Source: Christensenella sp. UBA1224 (GTDB taxonomy: Bacteria > Bacillota > Clostridia > Christensenellales > Aristaeellaceae). From it: a stretch of DNA of 18,014 nt. Of the stretch, positions 7,553 through 15,928 are shown piece after piece (within the stretch, counting starts at the first letter, position 1; each line of letters begins with the position of its first letter). The stretch is taken from positions 1 to 18,014 of the forward strand of contig DBXA01000057.1 of assembly GCA_002309235.1 (NCBI GenBank). Reading direction: 5' to 3'. The notes under the pieces were generated by a model. It was not told the DNA's origin, did not search any database, and worked only from the letters and a program-made list of their open reading frames with translations. The translations under genes were made by a program, and so were the position numbers.

Positions 7553-7834
7553 ATGGAAAACAACAGTATGGAACAGGAAAACATCGTAGAGCTGATCGAT
7601 GAGAACGATCAGGTGGTGAGCTTTGAGCACATCATGACCCTCGAATACGAAGGCGACAAGTATGCGCTCCTCTCACCCGTAGATGATCTTGAGGATGTCG
7701 ATGAAGGCGATGTGGTCATCATGCGCATCGAAGAGGGGGAAGAGCAGGATACCTATGTAGGCGTTGAGGATGAAGAGATACTCGAAGCGGTCTTCAACCA
7801 GTATCTCGCTATCGTTGAGGAAGAGGAAGAATAA
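7553..7834 (+). CDS. DUF1292 (YrzB-like) acidic protein
   Basis: 93 residues, very acidic, no membrane segment or signal. It matches the DUF1292/YrzB family that follows ireB and ruvX in Bacillota: IVELIDENDQVVSFEHIMTL (11-30), then YALLSPVDD and a closing acidic tail EEEEE. The start ATG at 7553 has GGAG 8 bases upstream. The biochemical role of the family is not known to me; conserved linkage with ireB and ruvX is the only functional hint. Last gene of the operon; a hairpin follows at 7857. Confidence 0.88.
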   Translation: MENNSMEQENIVELIDENDQVVSFEHIMTLEYEGDKYALLSPVDDLEDVDEGDVVIMRIEEGEEQDTYVGVEDEEILEAVFNQYLAIVEEEEE

Positions 7835-7856
7835 CGGTCAATGCCTTGAAGATGCT

Positions 7857-7887
7857 CTGTTCCTGCTTTTGAGAGAAAACGGGACAG
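7857..7887 (+). terminator. Possible terminator of the ireB operon
   Basis: CTGTTCC (7857-7863) pairs with GGGACAG (7881-7887) through 7 bp including one T-G, and an inner TTTT/AAAA closes a GAGAG loop. The tail, GCGTTTGACGG, is poor in T, so termination may be partial. It lies just upstream of the next promoter. Confidence 0.4.
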
Positions 7888-7891
7888 GCGT

Positions 7892-7920
7892 TTGACGGCT
7901 TCGGAAACAGGGGATATACT
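7892..7920 (+). promoter_or_regulatory. Promoter of the sugar isomerase/epimerase gene
   Basis: TTGACG (7892-7897), a 17-base spacer and TATACT (7915-7920), each 5 of 6 to consensus. The start would be near 7927, with a leader of about 33 bases. Confidence 0.7.
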
Positions 7921-7959
7921 GCATACAGCAGCATGATCAATACGAGGGAGGACAATAGT

Positions 7960-8841
7960 ATGAAGTTCGGCATCGGTACCTATTCTTTCGGCGGTTTTGC
8001 GACGTTTCTCGGCCTTGGCCTCACACTGAAAGAGAAGTTTGAGAAGATCAAATCCCTTGGCTTCGACCAGGTAGAGATACTGGCCGTGGATCTTGAGATG
8101 AACTCCACAGCGGATATCAAACGCTGGGCGGAGGAGACCGGCCTGGAAATCACAAGCGTACATGCGGAGCCTACGGAAGAGGTCATAAAAAAGATGGCAG
8201 AGCTCGGTGCACGTGCCGTCATCTGGGCGGGGACGCCATTCAATTGCAAGGCGGAAGCGATCGAGGTGGCCCAGTATCTTGATAAGATGGCAGAGTTTGC
8301 AGCGCCTTACGGCATAAAGATCGGCTATCACAACCATTCTCAGGAATTCTATGTGGATGAAGGAAAGAGCCTGCTGGAGCACCTGCTGGACAATAGCACA
8401 AAGTGCTTCTCCCAGCTGGACTGCGGCTGGGCGATGAATGGCGGTATGTATCCTCCGTATTTCATCCGGAAATACCGCAACAGGATCGTATCGATACATG
8501 TGAAGGAAAACAGCAAGGTCGCGGGCCCCGGCCCCAAGCCTGCCGGCCGGCATGACGCTTCAGGCCGTCCGCCGATGGGGGATCTGAAAAAGCTTCCCCT
8601 TGAGGAGAGGCAGAAGATGCTTGAGAGCTTCGAAGCCCGTATGAAAGAAAACGCTGTCCGTTTCGACCCGCAGTGCAAAATGGGCTCCGATATTTCCAAC
8701 ATCGATTGGAAGGAGATCAAGAAGGCTCTGGACGAACAGGATTTCGAAGCCTTCTGGATCGTGGAGCGCGAAGGCTTCTATGATGAGCACGACAAGTGCA
8801 TAGCGGAAGACAGCCAGTGGCTGCATGAGAATATCCAATAA
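7960..8841 (+). CDS. TIM-barrel sugar phosphate isomerase/epimerase family protein
   Basis: 293 residues of the AP-endonuclease-2/xylose-isomerase-like fold, a cytosolic metal-dependent family that isomerises or epimerises sugars and inositol derivatives. GGGAGGA at 7945-7951 sets the ATG at 7960; an upstream ATG at 7933 lacks a site. The metal-site and catalytic positions are recognisable: E39 region (VEILAVDLEM), H68 (SVHAEP), GYHNHSQEF (122-130), D154 (LDCGW), IHVKEN (179-184) and E269 (IVEREGF). Between about 185 and 245 there is a long charged stretch (PAGRHDASGRPP then EERQKMLESFEARMKE) before the last strand, longer than in minimal members. No signal peptide. It is a single-gene unit with its own promoter and terminator; the exact substrate cannot be assigned. 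It may work with the Gfo/Idh/MocA enzyme at 4032, a common pairing. Confidence 0.85.
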   Translation: MKFGIGTYSFGGFATFLGLGLTLKEKFEKIKSLGFDQVEILAVDLEMNSTADIKRWAEETGLEITSVHAEPTEEVIKKMAELGARAVIWAGTPFNCKAEAIEVAQYLDKMAEFAAPYGIKIGYHNHSQEFYVDEGKSLLEHLLDNSTKCFSQLDCGWAMNGGMYPPYFIRKYRNRIVSIHVKENSKVAGPGPKPAGRHDASGRPPMGDLKKLPLEERQKMLESFEARMKENAVRFDPQCKMGSDISNIDWKEIKKALDEQDFEAFWIVEREGFYDEHDKCIAEDSQWLHENIQ

Positions 8842-8859
8842 TATTCTGTTTCCCAAACA

Positions 8860-8883
8860 GGGCTGCTCATCGCTGAGCAGCCC
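8860..8883. terminator. Terminator between convergent genes
   Basis: A perfect 10-bp stem, GGGCTGCTCA / TGAGCAGCCC, with a TCGC loop. On the plus strand it is followed by ATTTGTTATTCT, which fits termination of the isomerase gene. On the minus strand the tail is TGTTTGGG, so it can also end addA, more weakly. Only 47 bases separate the two stop codons. Confidence 0.8.
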
Positions 8884-8888
8884 ATTTG

Positions 8889-11800
8889 TTATTCTATGCG
8901 TATGGATCGGCCTATCCTTAAGAGGAACAGTACTGTTTCCTTGACAGGTATGCCGGTGATCTCCCGAAGCGCCTTGCGATAGAGGCGCAGCTGAGGCGCG
9001 TATCTGTCTGCCAGAGATTGGATATCCTTTGCGGAATCGGTCTTGTAATCGATGAGTACCCATTCCCCGTTTTCGATAAAGCAGCAGTCGATCACTCCTT
9101 GTAAGAGCAGATCGGATGTTCCCGTGACGATATCTCCTGTTTCCGAAGCGTTCAAACGCAGGACAAAAGGCCATTCCCTTCTGACGGAGGAGGAGGCGAG
9201 CAGCCGCTGACCGATGCTGTCCCGATAAAACCGGATGATCTGGCCGACATTGGTATTTGCCATCTGCATTTCGGAGAGGACTCCCTTATCAAAGAGACGG
9301 CGTATCTCTCCGTTTACCGCATGTCCGATATCGTCATCCGTTCTGAGCGCGTCGAGCGAGATGAGGGAGAGCGCCCTATGCATTGCGGTACCCATCTCCA
9401 GAGCCCTGGAGGATCCGCTGCGCATGAATTCCGGGTATTCTTCCGGCTTCGGTCTTTCGGCAGGGCCTGTGATCTGCCTGGACATGGCAGTAACGGTGAG
9501 CTTGAGAGGGCTGAGCACATCGTCGGCATAAGGATACTGCCAGGAGTACGCTCTTTGAATATCCTCGGGGATCTCAGCCGTCGAGCGCAGTATGGAGGTG
9601 AGCCTTTCGAAAGGCACGCTGCTCTCTTCGGATGTACCGGGCTTGGGGAACAGGGAGGCGGTATGCGTTTTGAGTACCATCCCCTCATTCACGTTCTCAA
9701 GGCCGGAGATCTCGTGAAAACAGGGCATGATAAGGTCCAGCCAGCTTTGTACGGAGCGAACGGGGAGGAAACCGCCTGCCCAACGCTCTTTCTCTTTCTC
9801 AATATCGGGCACGCGGCCTAATAGGATCAGCCTTTCGGATGCCCTGGTCATCAATACGTAGAGGAGACGCATCTCTTCGTTTATGCTCTCAAGCTTTACG
9901 GCGGAATCGATCGCCATGCCGAGCACGCTTTCCCTCCTTGTCCCTGTATCGGGGGAATGGATCTCCGCGGCAAATCCCAGATCCTTGTGCATGCGCATCT
10001 CTCCGCTGTTTCCGCTTCTGCGGGAAAAGTTCCTCTCGCATTGCGTGCCGATCACGATAGGGAATTCGAGCCCTTTGGATTTATGAACGGTCATCAGGCG
10101 CACGACGTCATCACCTTCGCCAAGGGGCTGGGCTTCGCCGAAGTCGTTCCCCGATGTCTGGGTAAAGGTATCAAGAAACCCGTGCAGCCCTTCGTAATGA
10201 TCCTGGGAATATTTTGCTGCCGCATCACAAAGGAGATCGAGATTGCCTTGCCGGCGTATCCCGCCGGAAAGAGCCCCGACATACGCGTAGAAGCCGGTAT
10301 CCCGCAGGAACCGGTCTATGAACTCATCAAGGGGCAGCGCTCTTGACATTAGGTTCCATTTATCCGTCTCCCGCAGGAAATCCCGCAGGCGCTGTGCCAG
10401 CTCGTCATCATGCTTGCTGCAGGCAGCGACGGCGTCATACAGGCTGCCTTCCGGCACGGCTATACGGATCCGCGCAAGATCATCCGGCGTAAACCCGACA
10501 TAAGGGCTCAGCATCGCGGCGAGCAGATGATCATCCTGCCTCCGGTTGTCGATAAAGGAGAGCACCGCAAGCAAATGCCTGATCTCCATCGTGGAGGAAA
10601 AGCCTCCGCCGGCATCGGCGAAAACGGGTATTCCTTCTTTGTCCAGTACTTCCTTCAGCTCGTTCAGCCTGTTCCTAGTCCGGGCGAGTATGACGATGTC
10701 CTTATATGTGACTGCCCTTGTTCCTTCCTCTCCGGGGATATTGATAGGCGTACCAATGAGAGAGTGTATCATGGATGCAATGAGCATGCCCTCTGCTTCA
10801 GATGCGCTGTCTGCAGTCTTTCCCTTTTCGGAGTCTTCCTCCGGTTCAGCCTCGTGATCTTCCTCCGGCCCCGCGGCGGTTTCAAGGATATGCACCTCTA
10901 CGGGCGGATCTTCCCCTTCAAAGGCCGCGCCGGGTACCAGCTTTTCCTCTTCGGAATACTCCAGATCACTTCCTTCTCCGCGCATAGAGGATGAGAATAC
11001 GCGGTTCGTACATTCCAGGATACAGGGTCTGGAACGGAAATTGCGGCTTAGCCTGATCATCCTTCCGCCCAGTCCTCCCGAATAAGCTTTTTGCCGGGAG
11101 AGGAAAAGACCCGGTTCTGCCAGGCGGAACCTGTAGATGGACTGCTTGACATCGCCGACCATGAACAAGGCGTTTTCCGGTGCTGTCAGGTGCACTATCG
11201 TATCCTGCATATCGGAGATATCCTGGTATTCGTCTACGAATACCGCATCATACCGGCCTAAGACCGATGCCCTTGTCTGCGGATTCCTGAGGACGCGTAT
11301 GGCTCGTTCCTCAAGATCGGCATAGTCATAGGTTCCCCGCTCATCCTTTTCCGCGGTGAGCCTTTCATCCAGCATGAGCGTGATATCCCGGAGAGCTGTC
11401 AGCGTGATCTTCAATTCCCTGAGATCTCTTTGTGCTTCTTCGGTCGGCAGGAGCTTGTTCCCGGAGGAGGCGATCAGCTTTTTTGCATTTTCACGCAGCT
11501 TTTTCACCGCGTCAAGCTTTTCCTGCGAAAACGAATCGCTCTTTTTTGCTCTGCCCGCCTTTTGCTGGCTGAAAGCGGCGATGGCGCTGACGAAACCATC
11601 TCCTGAGAGGGAAAGAATCTCCTCAAGGGTATTCAGATCTCCTTCGATGCAGGCGCGGTAGTGGGCGGGACCGTCCGGTTCACTGCAGATGCCGAAGGCG
11701 CGTCTATAGAGGGAGGCAGCTTCTGTGAGAGAAGCTCTCGAATCCTCCTCCAGTATAGAGATCAGCTTTTCGGCTTGTGTATCCGGGTCGCATTCCGAAA

Positions 11801-12353
11801 CACAGCGGCAGAGCCAATCCCTGCTGTCCGGTCTGTTGCGCGCAAAGCGGTACAGGCTTGTCGCAAGCTCTATGACCTTTTTGGCGTTCCTGCCGCAGGT
11901 GAGGGCTCGCAATTCAGGCGTATCCTGGGCATAATAATCCCGCATCACATCCTTCAGGGTATCCAAAGTAAGCTTTTCGGCTTCGGATTCGTCCATGATA
12001 CGGTATGCCGCGTCGATACCGGCAGCCTCGAAAAACTCCCGTATGAGAGAGGAACAGAAGGAATGGAGCGTGCCTATGGCGGCAAGAGGCAGTTTGTCGC
12101 ACTGCAGGCGGAAACGTTCGTCAGTACCTGCTCTATCCTCCAGACGCTTTTGCAGCTTCAGTTTCATATCGCCTGCCGCGGCACGTGTGAAGGTAACGAT
12201 CAGGATACGGTCTATATCAATGCCTTCCTCCAGCAGGGAGAGTACGCGCTCGACGAGAACGGTGGTCTTGCCGGAACCGGCCGCGGCCGAAACGAGCAGA
12301 TCGCAGCCTCTTGAGTATATCGCGTTTTTTTGCTCTTGTGTGAATTCGGGCAT
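8889..12353 (-). CDS. addA: Helicase-exonuclease subunit AddA
   Basis: Subunit of the AddAB double-strand-break resection enzyme (RecBCD equivalent in Bacillota), which unwinds and degrades DNA ends and loads RecA. The ATG at 12353 follows GGAGGT by a few bases; the ATG at 12365 would overlap that site. 1154 residues, against about 1230 for B. subtilis AddA. UvrD/Rep-type motifs: Walker A AAAGSGKTT (23-31), motif II VDEYQDISDMQ near 373, GDVKQSIYRFR just after, TVHKSKGLEFPIVIG in the 2A domain and LLYVLMTRASERL as motif VI. The C-terminal nuclease domain is present, with GVIDCCF and VLIDYKTDSAKD near 1100. No addB gene is adjacent: upstream is lacZ and downstream a convergent gene, so the partner must be elsewhere. 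No promoter of its own is obvious. Confidence 0.95.
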   Translation of the reverse strand: MPEFTQEQKNAIYSRGCDLLVSAAAGSGKTTVLVERVLSLLEEGIDIDRILIVTFTRAAAGDMKLKLQKRLEDRAGTDERFRLQCDKLPLAAIGTLHSFCSSLIREFFEAAGIDAAYRIMDESEAEKLTLDTLKDVMRDYYAQDTPELRALTCGRNAKKVIELATSLYRFARNRPDSRDWLCRCVSECDPDTQAEKLISILEEDSRASLTEAASLYRRAFGICSEPDGPAHYRACIEGDLNTLEEILSLSGDGFVSAIAAFSQQKAGRAKKSDSFSQEKLDAVKKLRENAKKLIASSGNKLLPTEEAQRDLRELKITLTALRDITLMLDERLTAEKDERGTYDYADLEERAIRVLRNPQTRASVLGRYDAVFVDEYQDISDMQDTIVHLTAPENALFMVGDVKQSIYRFRLAEPGLFLSRQKAYSGGLGGRMIRLSRNFRSRPCILECTNRVFSSSMRGEGSDLEYSEEEKLVPGAAFEGEDPPVEVHILETAAGPEEDHEAEPEEDSEKGKTADSASEAEGMLIASMIHSLIGTPINIPGEEGTRAVTYKDIVILARTRNRLNELKEVLDKEGIPVFADAGGGFSSTMEIRHLLAVLSFIDNRRQDDHLLAAMLSPYVGFTPDDLARIRIAVPEGSLYDAVAACSKHDDELAQRLRDFLRETDKWNLMSRALPLDEFIDRFLRDTGFYAYVGALSGGIRRQGNLDLLCDAAAKYSQDHYEGLHGFLDTFTQTSGNDFGEAQPLGEGDDVVRLMTVHKSKGLEFPIVIGTQCERNFSRRSGNSGEMRMHKDLGFAAEIHSPDTGTRRESVLGMAIDSAVKLESINEEMRLLYVLMTRASERLILLGRVPDIEKEKERWAGGFLPVRSVQSWLDLIMPCFHEISGLENVNEGMVLKTHTASLFPKPGTSEESSVPFERLTSILRSTAEIPEDIQRAYSWQYPYADDVLSPLKLTVTAMSRQITGPAERPKPEEYPEFMRSGSSRALEMGTAMHRALSLISLDALRTDDDIGHAVNGEIRRLFDKGVLSEMQMANTNVGQIIRFYRDSIGQRLLASSSVRREWPFVLRLNASETGDIVTGTSDLLLQGVIDCCFIENGEWVLIDYKTDSAKDIQSLADRYAPQLRLYRKALREITGIPVKETVLFLLRIGRSIRIE

Positions 12354-12373
12354 TGTTACCTCCATGCAGGAAA

Positions 12374-12394
12374 GGGGCTGTCATAGACAGCCCC
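12374..12394 (-). terminator. Hairpin between lacZ and addA (terminator or attenuator)
   Basis: GGGGCTGTC / GACAGCCCC, a perfect 9-bp stem with a 3-base loop. On the minus strand it lies 26 bases after the lacZ stop and is followed by TTTCCTGC, a short T run. The addA start is only 20 bases beyond it, so transcription of addA from lacZ would have to read through, or addA uses a weak promoter such as TATGAT (complement of 12396-12401, no good -35). Confidence 0.65.
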
Positions 12395-12419
12395 AATCAT
12401 ATGTCGTTCCTATGCTGTT

Positions 12420-15400
12420 TTATTCCGCGGCATAGCAGCGCGCGAAATTGACGAGGTCGCCAAGCTGCCTGTTGTAGGGGCGGAAAACAAGAGTGAAATC
12501 GATGGGCTCGTTCAGGAACAGGCGATACTGCTCCTCCGGTTCCGGACCACAGATATTGGTGCCGAGGCCGCCCTGCCTGTAATCAAGGGAGAGGATCGTG
12601 GCATTCTCACGTTCGATCTCATGGTTGTGCTTGGCCTCATCCAGTTTCTCATCTGTATAATCGTGGGCCGTGAAGCTGAAGCCGGCATCCTGGTAGGTCT
12701 TTTCTCCTATGACGAGGAAGCCCTTGCCCAGTATATCGGTGACAGCCAGCGCCTTCGTGCCGCCGCGTGCTCCATTCTCCTGCGGGCGCACATAAGGCTC
12801 ATGCATGTCCTCTACCATCGCCTTGTACAGGCCGAGCATGGCGCTTTCCTGCATATCCGGATAATTCTCATGCGGGCCTTTGCCATACCAGTATACGCGG
12901 TCGTATTCCTCGGGCAGGCGCAGCTTGATGCCAAGCTTCGGGAGATAGGGGATGAACTCGTTCAGCGGCTCCACGTGCAGATTCAGGCGGATATCGCCGT
13001 TTCCGTAGATGGAATAGGTGATGACGGTGCGGATATAGGGCTTTAGGATATACGGCGCGTATACCTGGGTAACGGTGACTTTGACGCAGCCCTCCGAAAC
13101 CTGTACGGCTTCGATATCCTCCAGTCTCGCCTGCAGGATGTTCATACCCCAGCGCTGCCACTTTTCCTTCTGGTGGACATCGTTATCGGTAGGCGCACGC
13201 CAGATGTTCAGGGCCGGCCCTTCCTCTATCATGTCCGCTCCGCCGGATATCCAGGTTACCATTTCTCCGTTCATGGCGTCGAATATGACCTCGAAATCCT
13301 CTCCGCGGACGGTGATGATATCCTCATCATCCTCAAACTCTACGGGGGGCATATCTTTCACGGCGTACTGGTATACACTTGCCTTGGTGGAGAGCATGAG
13401 CTGGCTGCGACCAACCTCGTAGCCCGCTTCTGCCCAGAGCGTCTCATCTTTCTCAGTGACGACGATCTCCAGATAGGCTTCACCGCTTTCAGGCCTCTTG
13501 AAGGGTACCGTGATGTCCTTTGTACCGTGGGCAGGCACACCGGTGATATTGAGCTTCCCGCCGGACACGTATTCGCCCTCGCAGATCAGGCTCCAGCGCG
13601 CTTCATAGCGGTCCAGGGATACGAAATCCAGCATGTTCTTTACGGTGACGGTGCCCTTCTTCTCATCCTTCCAGGCGAAGCGGGCGGGCTCTATGATCTT
13701 CTTGTACTCGATCAGGCCTGTGTGCGGCGTGCGGTCCGGATAGTTGAGGGCATCCACGCAGAAGTTGGAATCATTGGGCTTATCGCCGAAGTCTCCGCCG
13801 TAAGCGTAGTATTCCTCCCCTTCCTCAGTCTCACAGAGCATGCCGTGGTCGACCCATTCCCAGATGCAGCCGCCGATGAGTCTGCGGTTGTTGTAGAAGG
13901 CTTCCCAGTATTCCTTGAGAGCGCCGGGGCCAAGGCCCATGGCATGGCAGTATTCGCACATAAAGAAGGGGCTGGGATGCTCGGACTTGGCGTACTGCTC
14001 CAGGACCCTGGTGACAGGGGTGTACATGGTGGATTCGATATCCGTGGTCTTGAGCTCGTGATCCCCTTCGTAATGGATGGGACGGCTTTTATCAAGCTCC
14101 AAGATAGCATCTTTCATATGCTGGTGGTTGACGCCGTAGCCGGATTCATTGCCCAGTGACCAGATGATGATGGATGCGTGGTTGCGATCCCTGCGCACCA
14201 TGCGGGTGGCGCGGTCCACATAAGCCTTTTTCCATTCCGGAGAATTGGAGAGGTAATTGCCGTAGAAATCATCCGGGAGCTTGGGCGGCTGGCCGGGCTT
14301 GCGTTCCGGCAGGGGGCCTGCCTGCACAAAGCCGGGCACCATCATGCCGTGGCATTCCAGATCTGTTTCATCCACGACATAGAGGCCATACCTGTCGCAA
14401 AGGCTCAGCCAGCGGGGGTCGTTGGGATAATGGGATGTGCGCACGGTGTTGATATTGTGCTTTTTCATCTGCTCGATATCGAGGACCAGCTTATCGTAGG
14501 GGGTCACATGACCCAGCTCCGCATCGGTATCATGGCGGTTGACGCCTTTGAGCTTAACGGTCTTGCCGTTGACCAGCAGCGCCTGATCCACGATTTCCAC
14601 TTTTTTGAAGCCGATATCGATCTTTTGTACCTCGGCGATCTCGCCCTTGAGTTCCTCGATGATGAGGAGGGAATAGAGCTCCGGCGTTTCGGCTGTCCAC
14701 TTATCGACACCCGGTACCTTGAAGGAGAAGGCGGTATCTTTTTTTGCTGCCTTGGTCTGCGCGAACAGCTCCTCTTTGCCCTTTAAAAGCTTCGCGGTGA
14801 TCTTTGCACCGGCTGTCCTTCCGATGACCTCGCAATTGACCTCCAGCAGGCCGTCCGTATAGGTATCATCCAGAGTGGCATCGGCGATGATATCGCGCAC
14901 ATGGGTCTTGGGCGTTCCCAGCAGGTAAACATCGCGGAAGATGCCTGAGAGGCGCCACATGTCCTGGTCCTCCAGATAGGTACCGTCGGACCATTTGTAG
15001 ACCTTTACGGCGATGCAGTTCTCGCCCTCCTCGACGAGGGATGTGATATCGAACTCGGCGGGCATATGCGGCACCTTGCTGAAGCCCACGAACTCACCGT
15101 TCAGATAGACATAATAGGCTGAATCCACGCCGTCGAAGTTTATTGTAACGCGCCTGTCCTTCCACCCCTTGGGCAGATTGAAGCTGCGGCGGTAGATGCC
15201 TACCGGCGTATTATCCGGCACATGGGGCGGATCACAGGGAATGGGGTAGTTCACATTGGTGTATTGGGGGATATCATAGCCATGCATCTGCCAGTTGCTG
15301 GGCACATCCAGCTTATCCCATTCGAGATCATCTACAAAGTAATCCGGATCCATGAAATCATCCGGCACTGTGCCATCCGCGCAGTACAGGAAATCCCAGC

Positions 15401-15554
15401 GGCCGTTGAGCAGACGATACATCTCGCTCAGCCCGCGGTCGCCCAGCATAGCGGTCTCCACACACTGGAAGGGGATGGAGAAAACGCGGGGTTCTTCCCG
15501 GTTGATATGGAGAACATCCGGATTCTGCCATTCCGGCAGGGGTTTCTTGGCCAT
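12420..15554 (-). CDS. lacZ: Beta-galactosidase, glycoside hydrolase family 2 (LacZ type)
   Basis: Cytosolic enzyme hydrolysing lactose and other beta-galactosides. AAGGAGGAG 6 bases upstream fixes the start at the ATG at 15554; the open frame to 15620 has no site. 1044 residues, close to the 1024 of E. coli LacZ. Domain order follows LacZ: sugar-binding jelly roll (about 50-215, with PSNWQMHGYD and YRRSFNLP), Ig-like domain, TIM barrel from about 325 with GVNRHDTDAELGHV, acid/base E470 in IIIWSLGNES, nucleophile E534 in FMCEYCHAMG and GGCIWEWVDHG, then the C-terminal beta-sandwich starting near NIWRAPTDND. No signal peptide. No lactose permease or regulator is adjacent, so this is a stand-alone gene. 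Its own promoter and an operator-like repeat lie upstream. Confidence 0.95.
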   Translation of the reverse strand: MAKKPLPEWQNPDVLHINREEPRVFSIPFQCVETAMLGDRGLSEMYRLLNGRWDFLYCADGTVPDDFMDPDYFVDDLEWDKLDVPSNWQMHGYDIPQYTNVNYPIPCDPPHVPDNTPVGIYRRSFNLPKGWKDRRVTINFDGVDSAYYVYLNGEFVGFSKVPHMPAEFDITSLVEEGENCIAVKVYKWSDGTYLEDQDMWRLSGIFRDVYLLGTPKTHVRDIIADATLDDTYTDGLLEVNCEVIGRTAGAKITAKLLKGKEELFAQTKAAKKDTAFSFKVPGVDKWTAETPELYSLLIIEELKGEIAEVQKIDIGFKKVEIVDQALLVNGKTVKLKGVNRHDTDAELGHVTPYDKLVLDIEQMKKHNINTVRTSHYPNDPRWLSLCDRYGLYVVDETDLECHGMMVPGFVQAGPLPERKPGQPPKLPDDFYGNYLSNSPEWKKAYVDRATRMVRRDRNHASIIIWSLGNESGYGVNHQHMKDAILELDKSRPIHYEGDHELKTTDIESTMYTPVTRVLEQYAKSEHPSPFFMCEYCHAMGLGPGALKEYWEAFYNNRRLIGGCIWEWVDHGMLCETEEGEEYYAYGGDFGDKPNDSNFCVDALNYPDRTPHTGLIEYKKIIEPARFAWKDEKKGTVTVKNMLDFVSLDRYEARWSLICEGEYVSGGKLNITGVPAHGTKDITVPFKRPESGEAYLEIVVTEKDETLWAEAGYEVGRSQLMLSTKASVYQYAVKDMPPVEFEDDEDIITVRGEDFEVIFDAMNGEMVTWISGGADMIEEGPALNIWRAPTDNDVHQKEKWQRWGMNILQARLEDIEAVQVSEGCVKVTVTQVYAPYILKPYIRTVITYSIYGNGDIRLNLHVEPLNEFIPYLPKLGIKLRLPEEYDRVYWYGKGPHENYPDMQESAMLGLYKAMVEDMHEPYVRPQENGARGGTKALAVTDILGKGFLVIGEKTYQDAGFSFTAHDYTDEKLDEAKHNHEIERENATILSLDYRQGGLGTNICGPEPEEQYRLFLNEPIDFTLVFRPYNRQLGDLVNFARCYAAE

Positions 15555-15590
15555 AGTAAACTCCTCCTTGTTTTTCTGCTGTTCTTGGGA

Positions 15591-15604
15591 ATGACGCTTG
15601 TCAT
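15591..15604. repeat. Inverted repeat at the lacZ transcription start, possible operator
   Basis: ATGAC-GCTT-GTCAT, a perfect 5-bp inverted repeat with a 4-base centre. On the minus strand it covers about +1 to +14 of the predicted lacZ transcript, the position of a classical repressor site. The central CG-containing sequence is loosely like LacI-family operators. No regulator gene is nearby, and a repeat this short can occur by chance. Confidence 0.35.
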
Positions 15605-15610
15605 ACTGAT

Positions 15611-15639
15611 AGTATAACAAATCTTGAGAGTTTTGAAAA
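15611..15639 (-). promoter_or_regulatory. Promoter of lacZ
   Basis: On the minus strand, -35 TTTTCA (complement of 15634-15639), a 17-base spacer and -10 TATACT (complement of 15611-15616), with TGT directly before it as an extended -10. The start would be near 15604, giving a leader of about 50 bases that ends in AAGGAGGAG. Confidence 0.6.
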
Positions 15640-15871
15640 CAGTGTTTTACCTTTGGAACGGCAATTAACGGTATAAAAACGACTCATTGTAAGACGGAAA
15701 ATGTAAAAGAGTTCAGAGCAAGGCGGGAACCGGTGGACACGCATGCTTTCCTGTATAGCAGAAAAATATCGTGAGATAAGAGACATGCCGGGGCGATTGT
15801 GTCCGCTGTGTGAACTTGTGAACGGCGCGGGAAGTTTTATGAGGAGTTTGGTGAAATCGGGCCAAGGGCGA
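15640..15871. other. Non-coding stretch between divergent units
   Basis: Between the lacZ promoter and the promoter of the zinc-ribbon gene. Open frames here are short, without ribosome binding sites or recognisable motifs, and no strong hairpin, tRNA or riboswitch pattern was seen. It looks like plain upstream sequence. Confidence 0.5.
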
Positions 15872-15900
15872 TTGACAGGGGGTATCTGCGGGCATAAAAT
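15872..15900 (+). promoter_or_regulatory. Promoter of the zinc-ribbon membrane protein gene
   Basis: A consensus TTGACA (15872-15877), a 17-base spacer and TAAAAT (15895-15900). The transcript would start near 15907, with AGGAGGAAG shortly before the ATG at 15929. Confidence 0.75.
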
Positions 15901-15928
15901 ATACATAAGATAAGAGGAGGAAGGGTTT

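Noticed and set aside
13173..14159. Long open frame on the plus strand inside lacZ (328 codons)
   Set aside because: It is antisense to the well-supported beta-galactosidase, has no ribosome binding site and no recognisable motif; long antisense frames are a by-product of the codon use here.
15601..15906. A 101-codon minus-strand frame upstream of lacZ
   Set aside because: It has no ribosome binding site or motif, and it overlaps the lacZ promoter and the divergent promoter at 15872-15900.
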